This document shows, in pieces, positions 53,301-62,992 of a stretch of DNA of 64,000 nucleotides (positions are counted from its first letter, which is position 1; the number at the start of each line of letters is the position of its first letter). Both the position numbers and the translations under genes were made by a program. The stretch comes from an uncultured Akkermansia sp. (GTDB taxonomy: Bacteria > Verrucomicrobiota > Verrucomicrobiia > Verrucomicrobiales > Akkermansiaceae): contig CANQJI010000002.1 in assembly GCA_947624205.1 (NCBI GenBank), positions 1-64,000 of the forward strand, read 5' to 3'. The notes below the pieces were generated by a model. The model was not told the DNA's origin. It did no database searches and was given only the letters and a program-made list of their open reading frames with translations.

Positions 53301-55244
53301 TTAGTCTCGATGTGCGAACGCATCCACGATCGCATGGCCGATGTTGTTGTATTTTGCATAATCCTCGGCCTGACGAATCTTCCTGGATGTATCGCGATCA
53401 TAGGACTTGGTAATCGAGAGCATCTGATTGGAAGTCAGCACATAGCCCAAAATGGATACGATGGCTTTGAGGATCTCGACATCCGAACTGATCGAGTTGA
53501 CAACCGTCAGATGATCATTGTCCTCAAATTCTTCCGTCACCAGGTTGTAGCCACAGTTGCACTTAATCGAATTCTCAATCAGCACTTCGATGTCAACACA
53601 CTGTTTCCGGTAATCCATCGTGACCCAGGTCTTCTGACCTTCCACAGGATACTCGGGATACTTATTGTGGATCACTTCGGCGACCGTCAAGATGAAGCTC
53701 TTCTTCAAAGCGGCCAATACGTCGATCTCGATGTCACTCAGATCTTCATATTTTTCCACTTCTTCGATCGCTCCGATGGTCGCCAGGTTCATGCCTTTGA
53801 CAAAACCATTCTCGAAGGCAGAACGGGATGCCAGGACAGCATCATCAATGGAGTCCTTGGTACAACGACGCTCCAGCTCCGATTCGCCGCCCACATGGAT
53901 AATACCCATCTGACCGAAGAAACGAATGTAACGCATGGATGCATCCATGGTACTCTTCTCCAGGAAGGTAGACTTGTGGGCAGCTTCGTTCATAGCGAGC
54001 TTATAGGCGCTCTCGATCTCATGAAGGCGTGCCTTATACTCGGCACTTTCCGTATCATATTCTTCCAGAAGCATGAATTTCTGGTTGAACGTAACATGAT
54101 CGAGCGGTACTGCGTACCCACCGATAAACTCAACAGGATCGGTCACCTTTAGAAGATTCGGGAATTTCTCTTTGTATTCCTTATTACTCTCCTCGGTAAA
54201 ATCGCCCGGAGTTGCCATACGAGTGTGTGCTTCCACGACAGGTGCATTGATGATCTGAGCACCCACCAGAGTGCAGAGGTCATCGAGATAGTTTTGCTGC
54301 ATGGTGGTCATCAGAGGAACCTGGCACATCATAATGATAGGTGCCTGGTGTGCCTGTAGATCCTGGTTGATGACGTTGTTGATTTGCCCAGAGAGGGTAT
54401 CTTCAAAATACGGAGAGAAGACGACGGCGGTGTACTTCCGTTTCCGAATCTGGCTCAGACGATCAGTGTAGCGAATGATGGAATCAATCACACCACGATG
54501 CATCATGTAGGTCAGATTGTGGTTAAAGAAGAAACCGATGGTCGTCCCGACGCCCGTTTTGAATTCATGGGTATCACTGGTAGAGTACGCTTGCAGTCTC
54601 TTGGGAGAGCAATCCAGACGGTAACCACGTTGAATCTCATACGAGGTCTCCAGATCCGATCCGAAGTCCACATAGATATTGGGATTCTTGGTGGCTTGAT
54701 AAATTGACTGGATCATCTCTGCCAGCTTCTCGTTGCCATTGGTAGAGGTATAGGCGATACGACGAACTTCATCGAAATCGCCATTGGGATCAATATAGTG
54801 GACAAACTCAGACGACTCCAGACGGTCCACGATCTTATCCTTAATGGAATTCAATGCAGCCAGGACATCACGCTGCCGATAATTGGACAGCTTCACGCCC
54901 TGATCGATCGTCTGAATGAATTTGTCTGCTGCCACGATGGCAGTGGTGGTGCCATCGCCGACTTTGGAGACGATGGTGTACGAGATGTTTTTGATGTAGC
55001 TGAAAAGCGAATCGGCCAACGGATCGTTGAAGGTCAAACGATTGGCGATGCTCCAGCCATCCTTGGTAGAATAGCGGTATTGACCGTCATCCAGAATGGT
55101 GGTGTGGGCATACGGACCAAGCGTATGAGCCAAATAGGTAGCGGCTAGATGGGACACCGTCAACAGTGTCTTTTTGTAGTCGTCGCCATCGATCACATTG
55201 GAGCTGGCCCGAAGGCGCTCTTCAACCGATACTTGATTTTTCAT
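53301..55244 (-). CDS. GroEL-like group I chaperonin, divergent
   Basis: TLGPYAHTTILDD, KVGDGTTTAIVAADKFI; ~647 aa. Confidence 0.88.
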   Translation of the reverse strand: MKNQVSVEERLRASSNVIDGDDYKKTLLTVSHLAATYLAHTLGPYAHTTILDDGQYRYSTKDGWSIANRLTFNDPLADSLFSYIKNISYTIVSKVGDGTTTAIVAADKFIQTIDQGVKLSNYRQRDVLAALNSIKDKIVDRLESSEFVHYIDPNGDFDEVRRIAYTSTNGNEKLAEMIQSIYQATKNPNIYVDFGSDLETSYEIQRGYRLDCSPKRLQAYSTSDTHEFKTGVGTTIGFFFNHNLTYMMHRGVIDSIIRYTDRLSQIRKRKYTAVVFSPYFEDTLSGQINNVINQDLQAHQAPIIMMCQVPLMTTMQQNYLDDLCTLVGAQIINAPVVEAHTRMATPGDFTEESNKEYKEKFPNLLKVTDPVEFIGGYAVPLDHVTFNQKFMLLEEYDTESAEYKARLHEIESAYKLAMNEAAHKSTFLEKSTMDASMRYIRFFGQMGIIHVGGESELERRCTKDSIDDAVLASRSAFENGFVKGMNLATIGAIEEVEKYEDLSDIEIDVLAALKKSFILTVAEVIHNKYPEYPVEGQKTWVTMDYRKQCVDIEVLIENSIKCNCGYNLVTEEFEDNDHLTVVNSISSDVEILKAIVSILGYVLTSNQMLSITKSYDRDTSRKIRQAEDYAKYNNIGHAIVDAFAHRD

Positions 55245-56122
55245 AGATTCGTAATGCCTCCTAATCCCGAAGGGGATAACATATAGGTTCCAATGTGGAG
55301 AGACTTATCGCTCTCCAGTTTGGAGAAGTATTCCCAATGCCGAGGAACCCATCCTGATCGCCATACGGATTCTCTTCCCGTTCTACCCAGTGGTCGGCTT
55401 ACCGTCACCGATACCTGTTTTAAAGTATCCAGTGACTCGGGGATGAAGTTGTTAAACCGGGTATCCGAGAAAGCAATGTTTTGCTCCGCTATGGCTTCCT
55501 CACTCATTTTCTGTAGGATGTCGTACACATCGTCAACTTCTTCGCAGAAGCTGGCATCTTTGTGTTTCACGGCATTGTATACTTCTTCAAAGGAATTATT
55601 GAGCACAATCACCTTTCCCTCCTCCATGAACTCACCAAAATACTTGGCGATAAGTGCCTGAATCGCCGTGTCATAGTTGATGAGATCGCCATAGAGATAG
55701 AGTTGACTGACTGTGCCTCGATGCAGTAGCATCTTTAAGCCCGATCCGAGGCTTGTAAAAAGCTCAAGGTTGGAAAGATCCCACTGCATTCTTATCGTAC
55801 AGTAAGTTTCGTAATGTGAATCTACAAATTCTTTCCAAAGCTCATCCGGCTTATGATCGGCAATCATGTATTGCTCACCATGCGCCAGATAGAGCATCCA
55901 CTCCCAGAGTGTATAGCAGGTTCCCAACACGAAGAGCTGATCGTAGGAAAGATTCTTCATGACTTCAATGTAGGGATATTTTTCCTTGTATTCGTCCTCA
56001 TGCGTCCACATGTGGAAGAGAATGCCAATGGCCAGTTGAAATACGCCATTGCTCAAGGGAGCAATAATCACCTGGTCCTTGACATCATCCTTGAGAGGAC
56101 GGCCATAGTCAGGCACGTTCAT
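55241..56122 (-). CDS. Hypothetical phage protein
   Basis: 4-bp overlap with chaperonin gene. Confidence 0.75.
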   Translation of the reverse strand: MNVPDYGRPLKDDVKDQVIIAPLSNGVFQLAIGILFHMWTHEDEYKEKYPYIEVMKNLSYDQLFVLGTCYTLWEWMLYLAHGEQYMIADHKPDELWKEFVDSHYETYCTIRMQWDLSNLELFTSLGSGLKMLLHRGTVSQLYLYGDLINYDTAIQALIAKYFGEFMEEGKVIVLNNSFEEVYNAVKHKDASFCEEVDDVYDILQKMSEEAIAEQNIAFSDTRFNNFIPESLDTLKQVSVTVSRPLGRTGRESVWRSGWVPRHWEYFSKLESDKSLHIGTYMLSPSGLGGITNL

Positions 56123-56150
56123 AGACGGGCCTCCTTAAATAAAAAACAGA

Positions 56151-56176
56151 GGGTACTGCGATGTCTCGCAGTACCC
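56151..56176 (-). terminator. Hairpin terminator
   Basis: GGGTACTGCGA-TGTC-TCGCAGTACCC. Confidence 0.65.
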
Positions 56177-56193
56177 AGTGTCCTTGCGGCGAC

Positions 56194-56385
56194 TTACGCC
56201 TCCGCGGGCTCCGCAGTCTCTTCGGGAGCCATGCCGTCTTCCTCGACACCCTCAGCGCAGGGAGTGGCTTCGCACTCCTTCTTCGCAGCGAGCTTCTCGG
56301 CGACCAGCAGGCCGACACCAGCAACCGTAATAGCGGCACCGGAGCCAACCAGACCGACTGCAACAGCATGCTTGTTGAGCTTCAC
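56194..56385 (-). CDS. Small membrane protein, GTG start
   Basis: AAGGAGG then GTGAAGCTC; one hydrophobic helix and acidic tail. Confidence 0.65.
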   Translation of the reverse strand: MKLNKHAVAVGLVGSGAAITVAGVGLLVAEKLAAKKECEATPCAEGVEEDGMAPEETAEPAEA

Positions 56386-56463
56386 GATGAGTTCCTCCTT
56401 CGATAATATCGGCAATGCTTTCGCATTTGTCGTTACGAATTACGTTACCCACCAGATGAAATT

Positions 56464-56856
56464 TCATACGCCAGCATGACCCTGCATTGCACGCTTTTCA
56501 TCCAGTGTCATCTCAATGGATTCGTGTGGGGTTCGGATATAGTGATGGGATTTGGTCTTCCGTCCATACCGAAGAATCGGTGGACGCTGATTGGTCACCT
56601 CACGAATGATAAACGGAGGTGGCGTTATCCCTGGAACACAGTCGAACCATTGAAGCAGCGAAATTGGTGGGTAACTTTGATCTCCGATGGTCTTGGTTGA
56701 GATCTTATACCAGACCATCTTGTAGGGATTGGTTCTCGATGGGGCATAGAAGTATTCGTCGCACCCATCGATCATGGATCCGTTTCGATGAGGGACGTAA
56801 ATCCAATAGCCGGCCTCACCTAATGCCATAGCATCCTCTCGGCTCGTAACCAGCAT
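56464..56856 (-). CDS. Hypothetical phage protein
   Basis: ORF with RBS. Confidence 0.7.
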   Translation of the reverse strand: MLVTSREDAMALGEAGYWIYVPHRNGSMIDGCDEYFYAPSRTNPYKMVWYKISTKTIGDQSYPPISLLQWFDCVPGITPPPFIIREVTNQRPPILRYGRKTKSHHYIRTPHESIEMTLDEKRAMQGHAGV

Positions 56857-56889
56857 TGGATTCACCACCCTTCATCGAGTCAATCGGAA

Positions 56890-57447
56890 TTACTCAGTGG
56901 GTTCCTGGGGTTGCTCTTCTGTGACGTTGGTTTGCTCGATCTGATACCCGATGTTCTCGATCAAGAACTTGCGGAAATCATCCTGAGAGGCATAGTCATA
57001 GGAATCCCGATAGAGGTTGAAGCAGGGTTTGACATGCTCCTCCCCGAGCGCCAGGTTATGTACAATGGCCTCGGCCATCTCTGCCGGATAGCTCAGGATA
57101 TCATTGGGATCACATTCACTCAGGGTAACGACGACGTCGGCATCGAAGACCGTGCCAACAACATCGGCGACAGGATAGCGGCCATCCTCCAAGGGAGCCG
57201 GATAGTGAACTTCGAGAAGCTCCACCATGGCACCCTTCTCCATGTTGACACGCCCCATCTTGACGACACCAGCAGAGGTGGTATCGACAACATAGTTGGT
57301 GCCGAAGGCGAAGTTGGAGTCGAACTGTGGGAACCGCCCCTGCAGCTCAAGCTTCAGAGCTTCAGTCGCGAGTTTGTTGGCCATATCATACATCTCATGC
57401 TTGAACTGCGTGAGCGGGCCAACGATGGTGACTTTCATGGGTTGCAT
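56890..57447 (-). CDS. Hypothetical phage protein
   Basis: Start MQPMKV after AAAGGACG. Confidence 0.75.
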   Translation of the reverse strand: MQPMKVTIVGPLTQFKHEMYDMANKLATEALKLELQGRFPQFDSNFAFGTNYVVDTTSAGVVKMGRVNMEKGAMVELLEVHYPAPLEDGRYPVADVVGTVFDADVVVTLSECDPNDILSYPAEMAEAIVHNLALGEEHVKPCFNLYRDSYDYASQDDFRKFLIENIGYQIEQTNVTEEQPQEPTE

Positions 57448-57472
57448 ACACGATCGTCCTTTCTTTATGAAT

Positions 57473-57502
57473 AACACCCACACGGTTGTTCGTGTGGGTG
57501 TT
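57473..57502 (-). terminator. Hairpin terminator
   Basis: AACACCCACACG-GTTGTT-CGTGTGGGTGTT. Confidence 0.7.
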
Positions 57503-57510
57503 AAAACGGG

Positions 57511-58323
57511 TTAAAACGGAAGATCCGAACTCATCATCTCGCCGAGATTCTGGATCTGTTGCTCCTGTGGGGCAGCCGGAGCACTGGTGGCATTGTTGCC
57601 ATTGAACGGCGTACGGGAACCACCATTGCCTCCATAGCGATAGGTGGTGTTGCCGCTGTTCCGGATGGACTCCATCGGAACGCCCAGCTTGCTCGCCATC
57701 TGTTCCAGGATCCCGATGATGCGGCGGTTCTGATACCGCTCCACGAAGCGGGACATGTGAACACCAGCACAGCTCATCTGGTAGACAAACTCCTCCAGGC
57801 AGAGGCCGAGCAGATAGATCTGAGACGGATCACTCGGACCCTGGGTGTACTCACCGGTCTCGGAGTTGTACTGGCCGAGCGTCGGGGTGTTGGCGAACAT
57901 ATAGGTCGCCTTGGTGGAGGGAACCCGATTCTCGCCGATGTTGTTGTAGATGTGCAGGAAGACTTGACCGTCGGAGTTGACTTCCATCTTCAGCATGTTG
58001 GTCATCCGCTGGTTCAACATGATCGCTCGCTCAAACGGACGATGCTCTTTCATAGCCGGGATGAGTTCATCGACGATGATGTTGCGAAGCGCCGTAGCGC
58101 GTTCGGCAGTCACCAGAGCTCGGATTTCATTGTCCCCAGGATAGCGAAGATGACCCTCGGAGTCCTTGGTGGCATTGATGATACCGATGTTGAGGTTCTG
58201 ATTATACAGTGACACATTCAGGCAGGTATTGTTGGAATACAGGCGGAACGACGAGGTGGTAACGTTAAACTGCGCAGAGTTGTTTCCGTCACTGCGCGGT
58301 CCATTATTCTGGAAACCAGGCAT
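57511..58323 (-). CDS. Candidate single-stranded DNA-binding protein
   Basis: Gly/Asn-rich linker and C-terminal MMSSDLPF tip (cf. SSB DDDIPF); located in replication gene cluster; start after AAAGGAG. Confidence 0.55.
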   Translation of the reverse strand: MPGFQNNGPRSDGNNSAQFNVTTSSFRLYSNNTCLNVSLYNQNLNIGIINATKDSEGHLRYPGDNEIRALVTAERATALRNIIVDELIPAMKEHRPFERAIMLNQRMTNMLKMEVNSDGQVFLHIYNNIGENRVPSTKATYMFANTPTLGQYNSETGEYTQGPSDPSQIYLLGLCLEEFVYQMSCAGVHMSRFVERYQNRRIIGILEQMASKLGVPMESIRNSGNTTYRYGGNGGSRTPFNGNNATSAPAAPQEQQIQNLGEMMSSDLPF

Positions 58324-58391
58324 TACTATGCACGCTCCTTTGTATAGAATCAACTGTGCTTGTTTCGGCACAGGTACAGCTCGTCATTAAG

Positions 58392-58437
58392 AAGAATGTG
58401 AGATGCAGCATAAAATCCTACTGCATCTCACATTCTC
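58392..58437 (-). terminator. Hairpin terminator
   Basis: AGAATGTGAGATGCAG...CTGCATCTCACATTCT. Confidence 0.8.
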
Positions 58438-59077
58438 ATTTCTCTTTCGGCTTCGCGTGCGTATAAAGTTCGTCGACCGCACGGATATCCGACATCGTTT
58501 TGATTTGAATCTGAGCCATACCACCGAATGATTTGTAAATCCCGAAATTGATTCGCGCTTCCGAGACAAGGTCCAGAGACAGGTACTGGCCCGACTCTAG
58601 TACAAACTGACGGAAGCCGACATCCTTCTTGGCTTCGAAGTCATCCATGAACGAATCCCAGCTGTCCATGAAATTCTCCATGAACGCGTTGGTCTTCCCG
58701 GATCGACTCAGCCGCATCACATATTCCGGTAACAGCTTACGACCAGGATAAACTGTTTGGAAAATCATGTCGTGCGTTGTCATTGCTTTGCGGATTTGAT
58801 CCAGATAGGTTACCAGGATGACATCGTAGTGGCCACTGTCTTGCAATTCCCTAATTTTTGCAAGATAGTCGGAGACGAAGTTGGGATTTTGACGACGTCC
58901 ACGTGCATCGTCAATGGAGAGGAACGGCTCGTGATCGAGATCAATCACACGAATACCAAGCTCACGGGAGTGCAGAGAGAAGTACGTCTTACCGGTACCG
59001 GCAAACGCACTGACCAACACACCATCGCGATGATAGGACTCGTTGTACTCGACCATCTGCTCTTTTGTAAACGGCAT
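58436..59077 (-). CDS. P-loop NTPase (nucleotide kinase/ATPase-like)
   Basis: VLVSAFAGTGKTYFSL Walker A; VIDLDHEPFLS. Confidence 0.75.
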   Translation of the reverse strand: MPFTKEQMVEYNESYHRDGVLVSAFAGTGKTYFSLHSRELGIRVIDLDHEPFLSIDDARGRRQNPNFVSDYLAKIRELQDSGHYDVILVTYLDQIRKAMTTHDMIFQTVYPGRKLLPEYVMRLSRSGKTNAFMENFMDSWDSFMDDFEAKKDVGFRQFVLESGQYLSLDLVSEARINFGIYKSFGGMAQIQIKTMSDIRAVDELYTHAKPKEK

Positions 59078-59190
59078 CTTGGAAGAAACCTCCTAAAATG
59101 TCCTGCCAATGTCATAGAGATGATCTATATTTCTAAGACACGGCTTTATACACTCGGTTGCATAGGTATCACACTTTCAAATGAATCAGA

Positions 59191-59216
59191 TGGTGGAGCT
59201 CCTTAGAGCTCCACCA
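59191..59216 (-). terminator. Hairpin terminator overlapping 3' end of the polymerase gene
   Basis: TGGTGGAGCTC-CTTA-GAGCTCCACCA. Confidence 0.6.
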
Positions 59217-61356
59217 TATTGGTATAATGAGACTGTGTTGTCGAAATCCTGGTAACATTGATGCCGAGCGATTCCAAGACGCTGTTGTACAGTGTCAGCG
59301 TGTCGTTCACGATTCGGTCAATATCCATGAAGTCATACAGCCATTGCGGTACAGGAATTTGGGGGTTCTTCGGTTTCGCGATAAAGGACAATCCCATCTT
59401 ACAGATCTCAGGATTCGGATTGTGGAAGATCATCTCGTCCAAAGCTGCATACACCAGCGGATACTTCTCTTCCAGTTCTCGCATCGCCGGTGTATCGTTG
59501 TCTTGATACAAGACGGCTTCATACTGACGACCTGTCTTCTTATCCTTGACTAGCTTTGTGCCGACCTGGACATAGTTGTCCTTGATCACCTTGGGGTCTG
59601 GCCTTGTCTTTCGACCAACTTCCCAGCGCATCGGAACGATATCCACATCGCCAGGAAGTTCAATCTGATAGTTGGGGCACAAGGTATTCCAGAGTAATAC
59701 CGCCTTGATACCTTGCATGGAATACGGATTGGTATAATCGGCGATGGTCTTGATATTGGCTTGCTTGAAATACCGCGTATCGCCATGCATGATGTCATAC
59801 CGAAGCTTCTTCTCGAACTCCATGATGGTCTTGAAGACTTCGATGGGCTGGATCGTTTCCGGCAATAGGATCTTATCGACAGAGATCTTGGTATAGAACT
59901 CACGGACATGCGGCTTTGTCACCGATTTGCGGAATTCGAAGCCTTTGATCTCAGCCTGCTTGCTCGGTGGAACAACGACGCCTTCCTTCAGACGCATTCT
60001 TCCAATATACCGCTTCTTGGATTTGACAAACATGATGCGGCTATAGAAGAATTCATTCTTCATCTGGATCGACGAACGAATCTCCGGCGCAATGTTAAGC
60101 CACTTGCCCATGATATTGAACGAAGAGTTCACCGTGTTGGTCAACCAGATGGTGAAGGTATTCGCGATGGTGAAGTTCATCAGATCCTTCTTCTCTTCAT
60201 CCACCGGATACTCCCCAGGACCCAACACTTCGTTCTTGACAAACTCAAACCATTTTCCGAGACAGAGAAAGTTGGAATCGGTATCGATATAGCCGACGGC
60301 ATACTTATTCTGGAATCTCGTCTTCCGAATTCGATCATAGACCGGACGCTCGTCCAACACATAGAACCGGAGATATCCCCAGAGCTCCTCATTGATCTGC
60401 TTAAACTCATCGGTCAGCAATCCAGGATCCGCAGCGAGCAGGCTATTCTTGATTTCGATATTCCCAGATTTGTCCTTTACAGCTGTCTGGCAATTGAGGA
60501 TATAATACCGAAGCTTCTCCCGAAAATAGGGATTCCGAAAGAATTCCTTCACGTCATTCTTATAGAATGCCAACTTCCGAGTCATCTCGTCGACATTTCC
60601 CACAGCCTGGTGCAAAGCATCTTCGAACTCCGGATAGGTTGGGAAAGCCACATGCTTCATGAGCTTCGCATAGAGCTCTTCTTCCGTCGGGATTCGAATG
60701 TGCTCATCATTCAGATACTGCAATCCATCTGTATCTTGTGTCTGACGGGCCGCCGCTGCCAGAAACTGAAACACCGAATCGGGATCCACAAAATCCACAT
60801 GATCAGCAATGAACGCTTCGAAACCTTGTGCCGCAGACGAGATGATGTGCTGACCAAATGAGGTGACAGCTTGCGCCAGATACAGATTGTGCAGAATGAA
60901 CTTGGAATACCCCAAGACGCCATACATGGAATTGATCTTGATCTTGGTATTCAGCTGCAGCAAGTTGTACTGGTTGAAGAGATCACTACCGACGGGATAC
61001 TGATACATTTTCTTTTTATATTGCTTACGAAGCGCAAGCAACTCGCGAATCCACGCCACCAACGGATTGTCTGCTTTCTCAGGCTGCATAAAGAGACAGC
61101 CATTGCCTCCGATGATGGGCTTTGTGGTTTCCACGAAATCCAAAATGTTGATCAAATCGGTCTTGGCCGTCTGCAGCTTGTAGTTGTTATTGAAGTTGAC
61201 AGTCGGATTGTAACAGGTCTTTTGAAACGCCTCGTGGAGTTGCTTCTTCATATCCTCCACGTCCAGCTTCTCTCCATACATCAGAAGCATGGCGTCGAGT
61301 TGCTGCGCAACCCATCGGTCTTCAAAATGACTCTTGGCTGGGACTGGCGCTTGCAT
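59203..61356 (-). CDS. Family-B DNA polymerase fragment (palm motifs B and C, thumb)
   Basis: LRKQYKKKM, NTKIKINSMYGVLG (motif B), VGYIDTDSNFL (motif C); no motif A (DxxSLYPS) or exonuclease motifs in this ORF. Confidence 0.88.
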   Translation of the reverse strand: MQAPVPAKSHFEDRWVAQQLDAMLLMYGEKLDVEDMKKQLHEAFQKTCYNPTVNFNNNYKLQTAKTDLINILDFVETTKPIIGGNGCLFMQPEKADNPLVAWIRELLALRKQYKKKMYQYPVGSDLFNQYNLLQLNTKIKINSMYGVLGYSKFILHNLYLAQAVTSFGQHIISSAAQGFEAFIADHVDFVDPDSVFQFLAAAARQTQDTDGLQYLNDEHIRIPTEEELYAKLMKHVAFPTYPEFEDALHQAVGNVDEMTRKLAFYKNDVKEFFRNPYFREKLRYYILNCQTAVKDKSGNIEIKNSLLAADPGLLTDEFKQINEELWGYLRFYVLDERPVYDRIRKTRFQNKYAVGYIDTDSNFLCLGKWFEFVKNEVLGPGEYPVDEEKKDLMNFTIANTFTIWLTNTVNSSFNIMGKWLNIAPEIRSSIQMKNEFFYSRIMFVKSKKRYIGRMRLKEGVVVPPSKQAEIKGFEFRKSVTKPHVREFYTKISVDKILLPETIQPIEVFKTIMEFEKKLRYDIMHGDTRYFKQANIKTIADYTNPYSMQGIKAVLLWNTLCPNYQIELPGDVDIVPMRWEVGRKTRPDPKVIKDNYVQVGTKLVKDKKTGRQYEAVLYQDNDTPAMRELEEKYPLVYAALDEMIFHNPNPEICKMGLSFIAKPKNPQIPVPQWLYDFMDIDRIVNDTLTLYNSVLESLGINVTRISTTQSHYTNMVEL

Positions 61357-61401
61357 AGTCAAATCCCTCGCTTTCCAAAATTTTCATTTTCCACTATAAA
61401 G

Positions 61402-61411
61402 ACAATATACC
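61402..61411 (-). promoter_or_regulatory. Promoter-like motif GGTATATTG
   Basis: Upstream of polymerase gene. Confidence 0.45.
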
Positions 61412-61464
61412 GATTCATTTTTATCAAAAAGAAGGGGCGGTTGAAAATTCAACGCTCCTTCGTA

Positions 61465-62241
61465 TTATCGCAGGAAAAGACCGATAAACGGGATCAATAT
61501 TTTTTGGTGATTATAACTGATGTCGAGGTCCTTCACGTTCTCCTCACTCACCGAATCGATCATCATGGTATTTCCGCCGATATTCAAACGGAACCGAGAC
61601 TCCGAATTGAATTCGCGATAATAATCGAACGGGAGCTCCTTGTGGAGATACGCTTCCAGGAACTCTGCCATCCAGCTGTTACTCCTAACGGAATTTCGAT
61701 GCCCCGATTCCAGACGAACGTGATATGCATCTCGGATGAACTGCAGGATTCCCTGCTCGTGAAGCGGGAGAAGTTCATCTTGTAATCCCTTGACATCGAC
61801 CCGCTCATTGTCTGTATTGTAAAGAAACTCAAACCCAGGAATTCGGAAATAGCCCTGATAGGTATTCTTGGGAATGAAGTGCGCATACTCCCGGATTGTC
61901 GTCGTTGTCACAAGCCCGGTCGTAAACACAGCATCGCGTTTGATACTCAGAATCTCATCTTCCTGGTTCAACTGATTCGCCTCGATGAACTCCTTGACCA
62001 CTGTATTGAATCCCTTTTCCAAGACATTGGCAAATCCCTTATGGTCACGGAGCATTCGGCCGACTTCCACCACACGAGCTTGCTTATCCAGCAACTCCAA
62101 TCTCTTAATATCAAACTCAGAGATCGGTGGATTAAACTCTTCCTGGAAGATCCTCATGATCGACGTATTGCCAGACTTGATATCGTATTCCGTAATCTCT
62201 CTATCGATCACTTCATGAATCAGATCGTTTGTCCAAAACAT
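61465..62241 (-). CDS. Hypothetical phage protein next to the polymerase fragment
   Basis: ILSIKRDAVFTT...NTYQGYFRIPGFEFLYN..VDVKGL; resembles a conserved phage family I cannot name. Confidence 0.75.
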   Translation of the reverse strand: MFWTNDLIHEVIDREITEYDIKSGNTSIMRIFQEEFNPPISEFDIKRLELLDKQARVVEVGRMLRDHKGFANVLEKGFNTVVKEFIEANQLNQEDEILSIKRDAVFTTGLVTTTTIREYAHFIPKNTYQGYFRIPGFEFLYNTDNERVDVKGLQDELLPLHEQGILQFIRDAYHVRLESGHRNSVRSNSWMAEFLEAYLHKELPFDYYREFNSESRFRLNIGGNTMMIDSVSEENVKDLDISYNHQKILIPFIGLFLR

Positions 62242-62270
62242 CTGAATCTACCTCTTTAATGAAAAATAAA

Positions 62271-62300
62271 CCACCCAGGTCCTTGTGGAACCTGGGTGGT
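62271..62300 (-). terminator. Hairpin terminator
   Basis: CCACCCAGGT...ACCTGGGTGG. Confidence 0.7.
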
Positions 62301-62310
62301 CATGGCTCAC

Positions 62311-62928
62311 TTACGCCATACGTTCAAAGTTCGTGATGTTGTCATCACGATAGGCGTTCTTGATCGCCTTGAGAACTTCCCGCATCATGAGGACGTCATC
62401 CTGGCTGAACGGTGCCGTCAGAATGTCCTTCATATTCATGCTGTCCTTCAGGTCTTCCTTCCAGCGGTACACACGGAGATGTCCACGGAACACCTTGTTC
62501 TCAAGATACCGCTGCATCTTCTCAGCACACGCCGTATAGAACTCCTTATTCATGATGATGAAGACATTGAGCTTGCCGTTATAATCCACGATGGTGGCCA
62601 GCATTCTGCCCAGCGCAATGTTGAACGTGCGGCTCTTCAGCCACTTCTTGAGCGCTTTCTTCTGACGCTCAGAGAACGACGTCGGACGGTCACTGCCCCA
62701 ACCACTGGACGCCGAGAAGATGTCATCATCCAGTTCGTCTTCCTCATCGGGGTTCTTCCAGACCGACCGACCGGGATTGAACCCGTCTGCGGTATAACAC
62801 CGGCTATACTCTTCGGACAAGGGCGTGCTCTGCGCCCCCGTGGCGTCGATGCAGATATAATCCTGCATCCGAACCAATTTGACGCCTTTCTTCTCCCAAG
62901 CTTTCTTGGAAATCAGAATCAGTGCCAT
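62311..62928 (-). CDS. Hypothetical phage protein
   Basis: ORF with RBS. Confidence 0.75.
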   Translation of the reverse strand: MALILISKKAWEKKGVKLVRMQDYICIDATGAQSTPLSEEYSRCYTADGFNPGRSVWKNPDEEDELDDDIFSASSGWGSDRPTSFSERQKKALKKWLKSRTFNIALGRMLATIVDYNGKLNVFIIMNKEFYTACAEKMQRYLENKVFRGHLRVYRWKEDLKDSMNMKDILTAPFSQDDVLMMREVLKAIKNAYRDDNITNFERMA

Positions 62929-62992
62929 GTCATTTCACTCCTTTTCGTAGGCTTCTGAATTGTCTTGCAACCACAATCCAGATGTTGCCACG

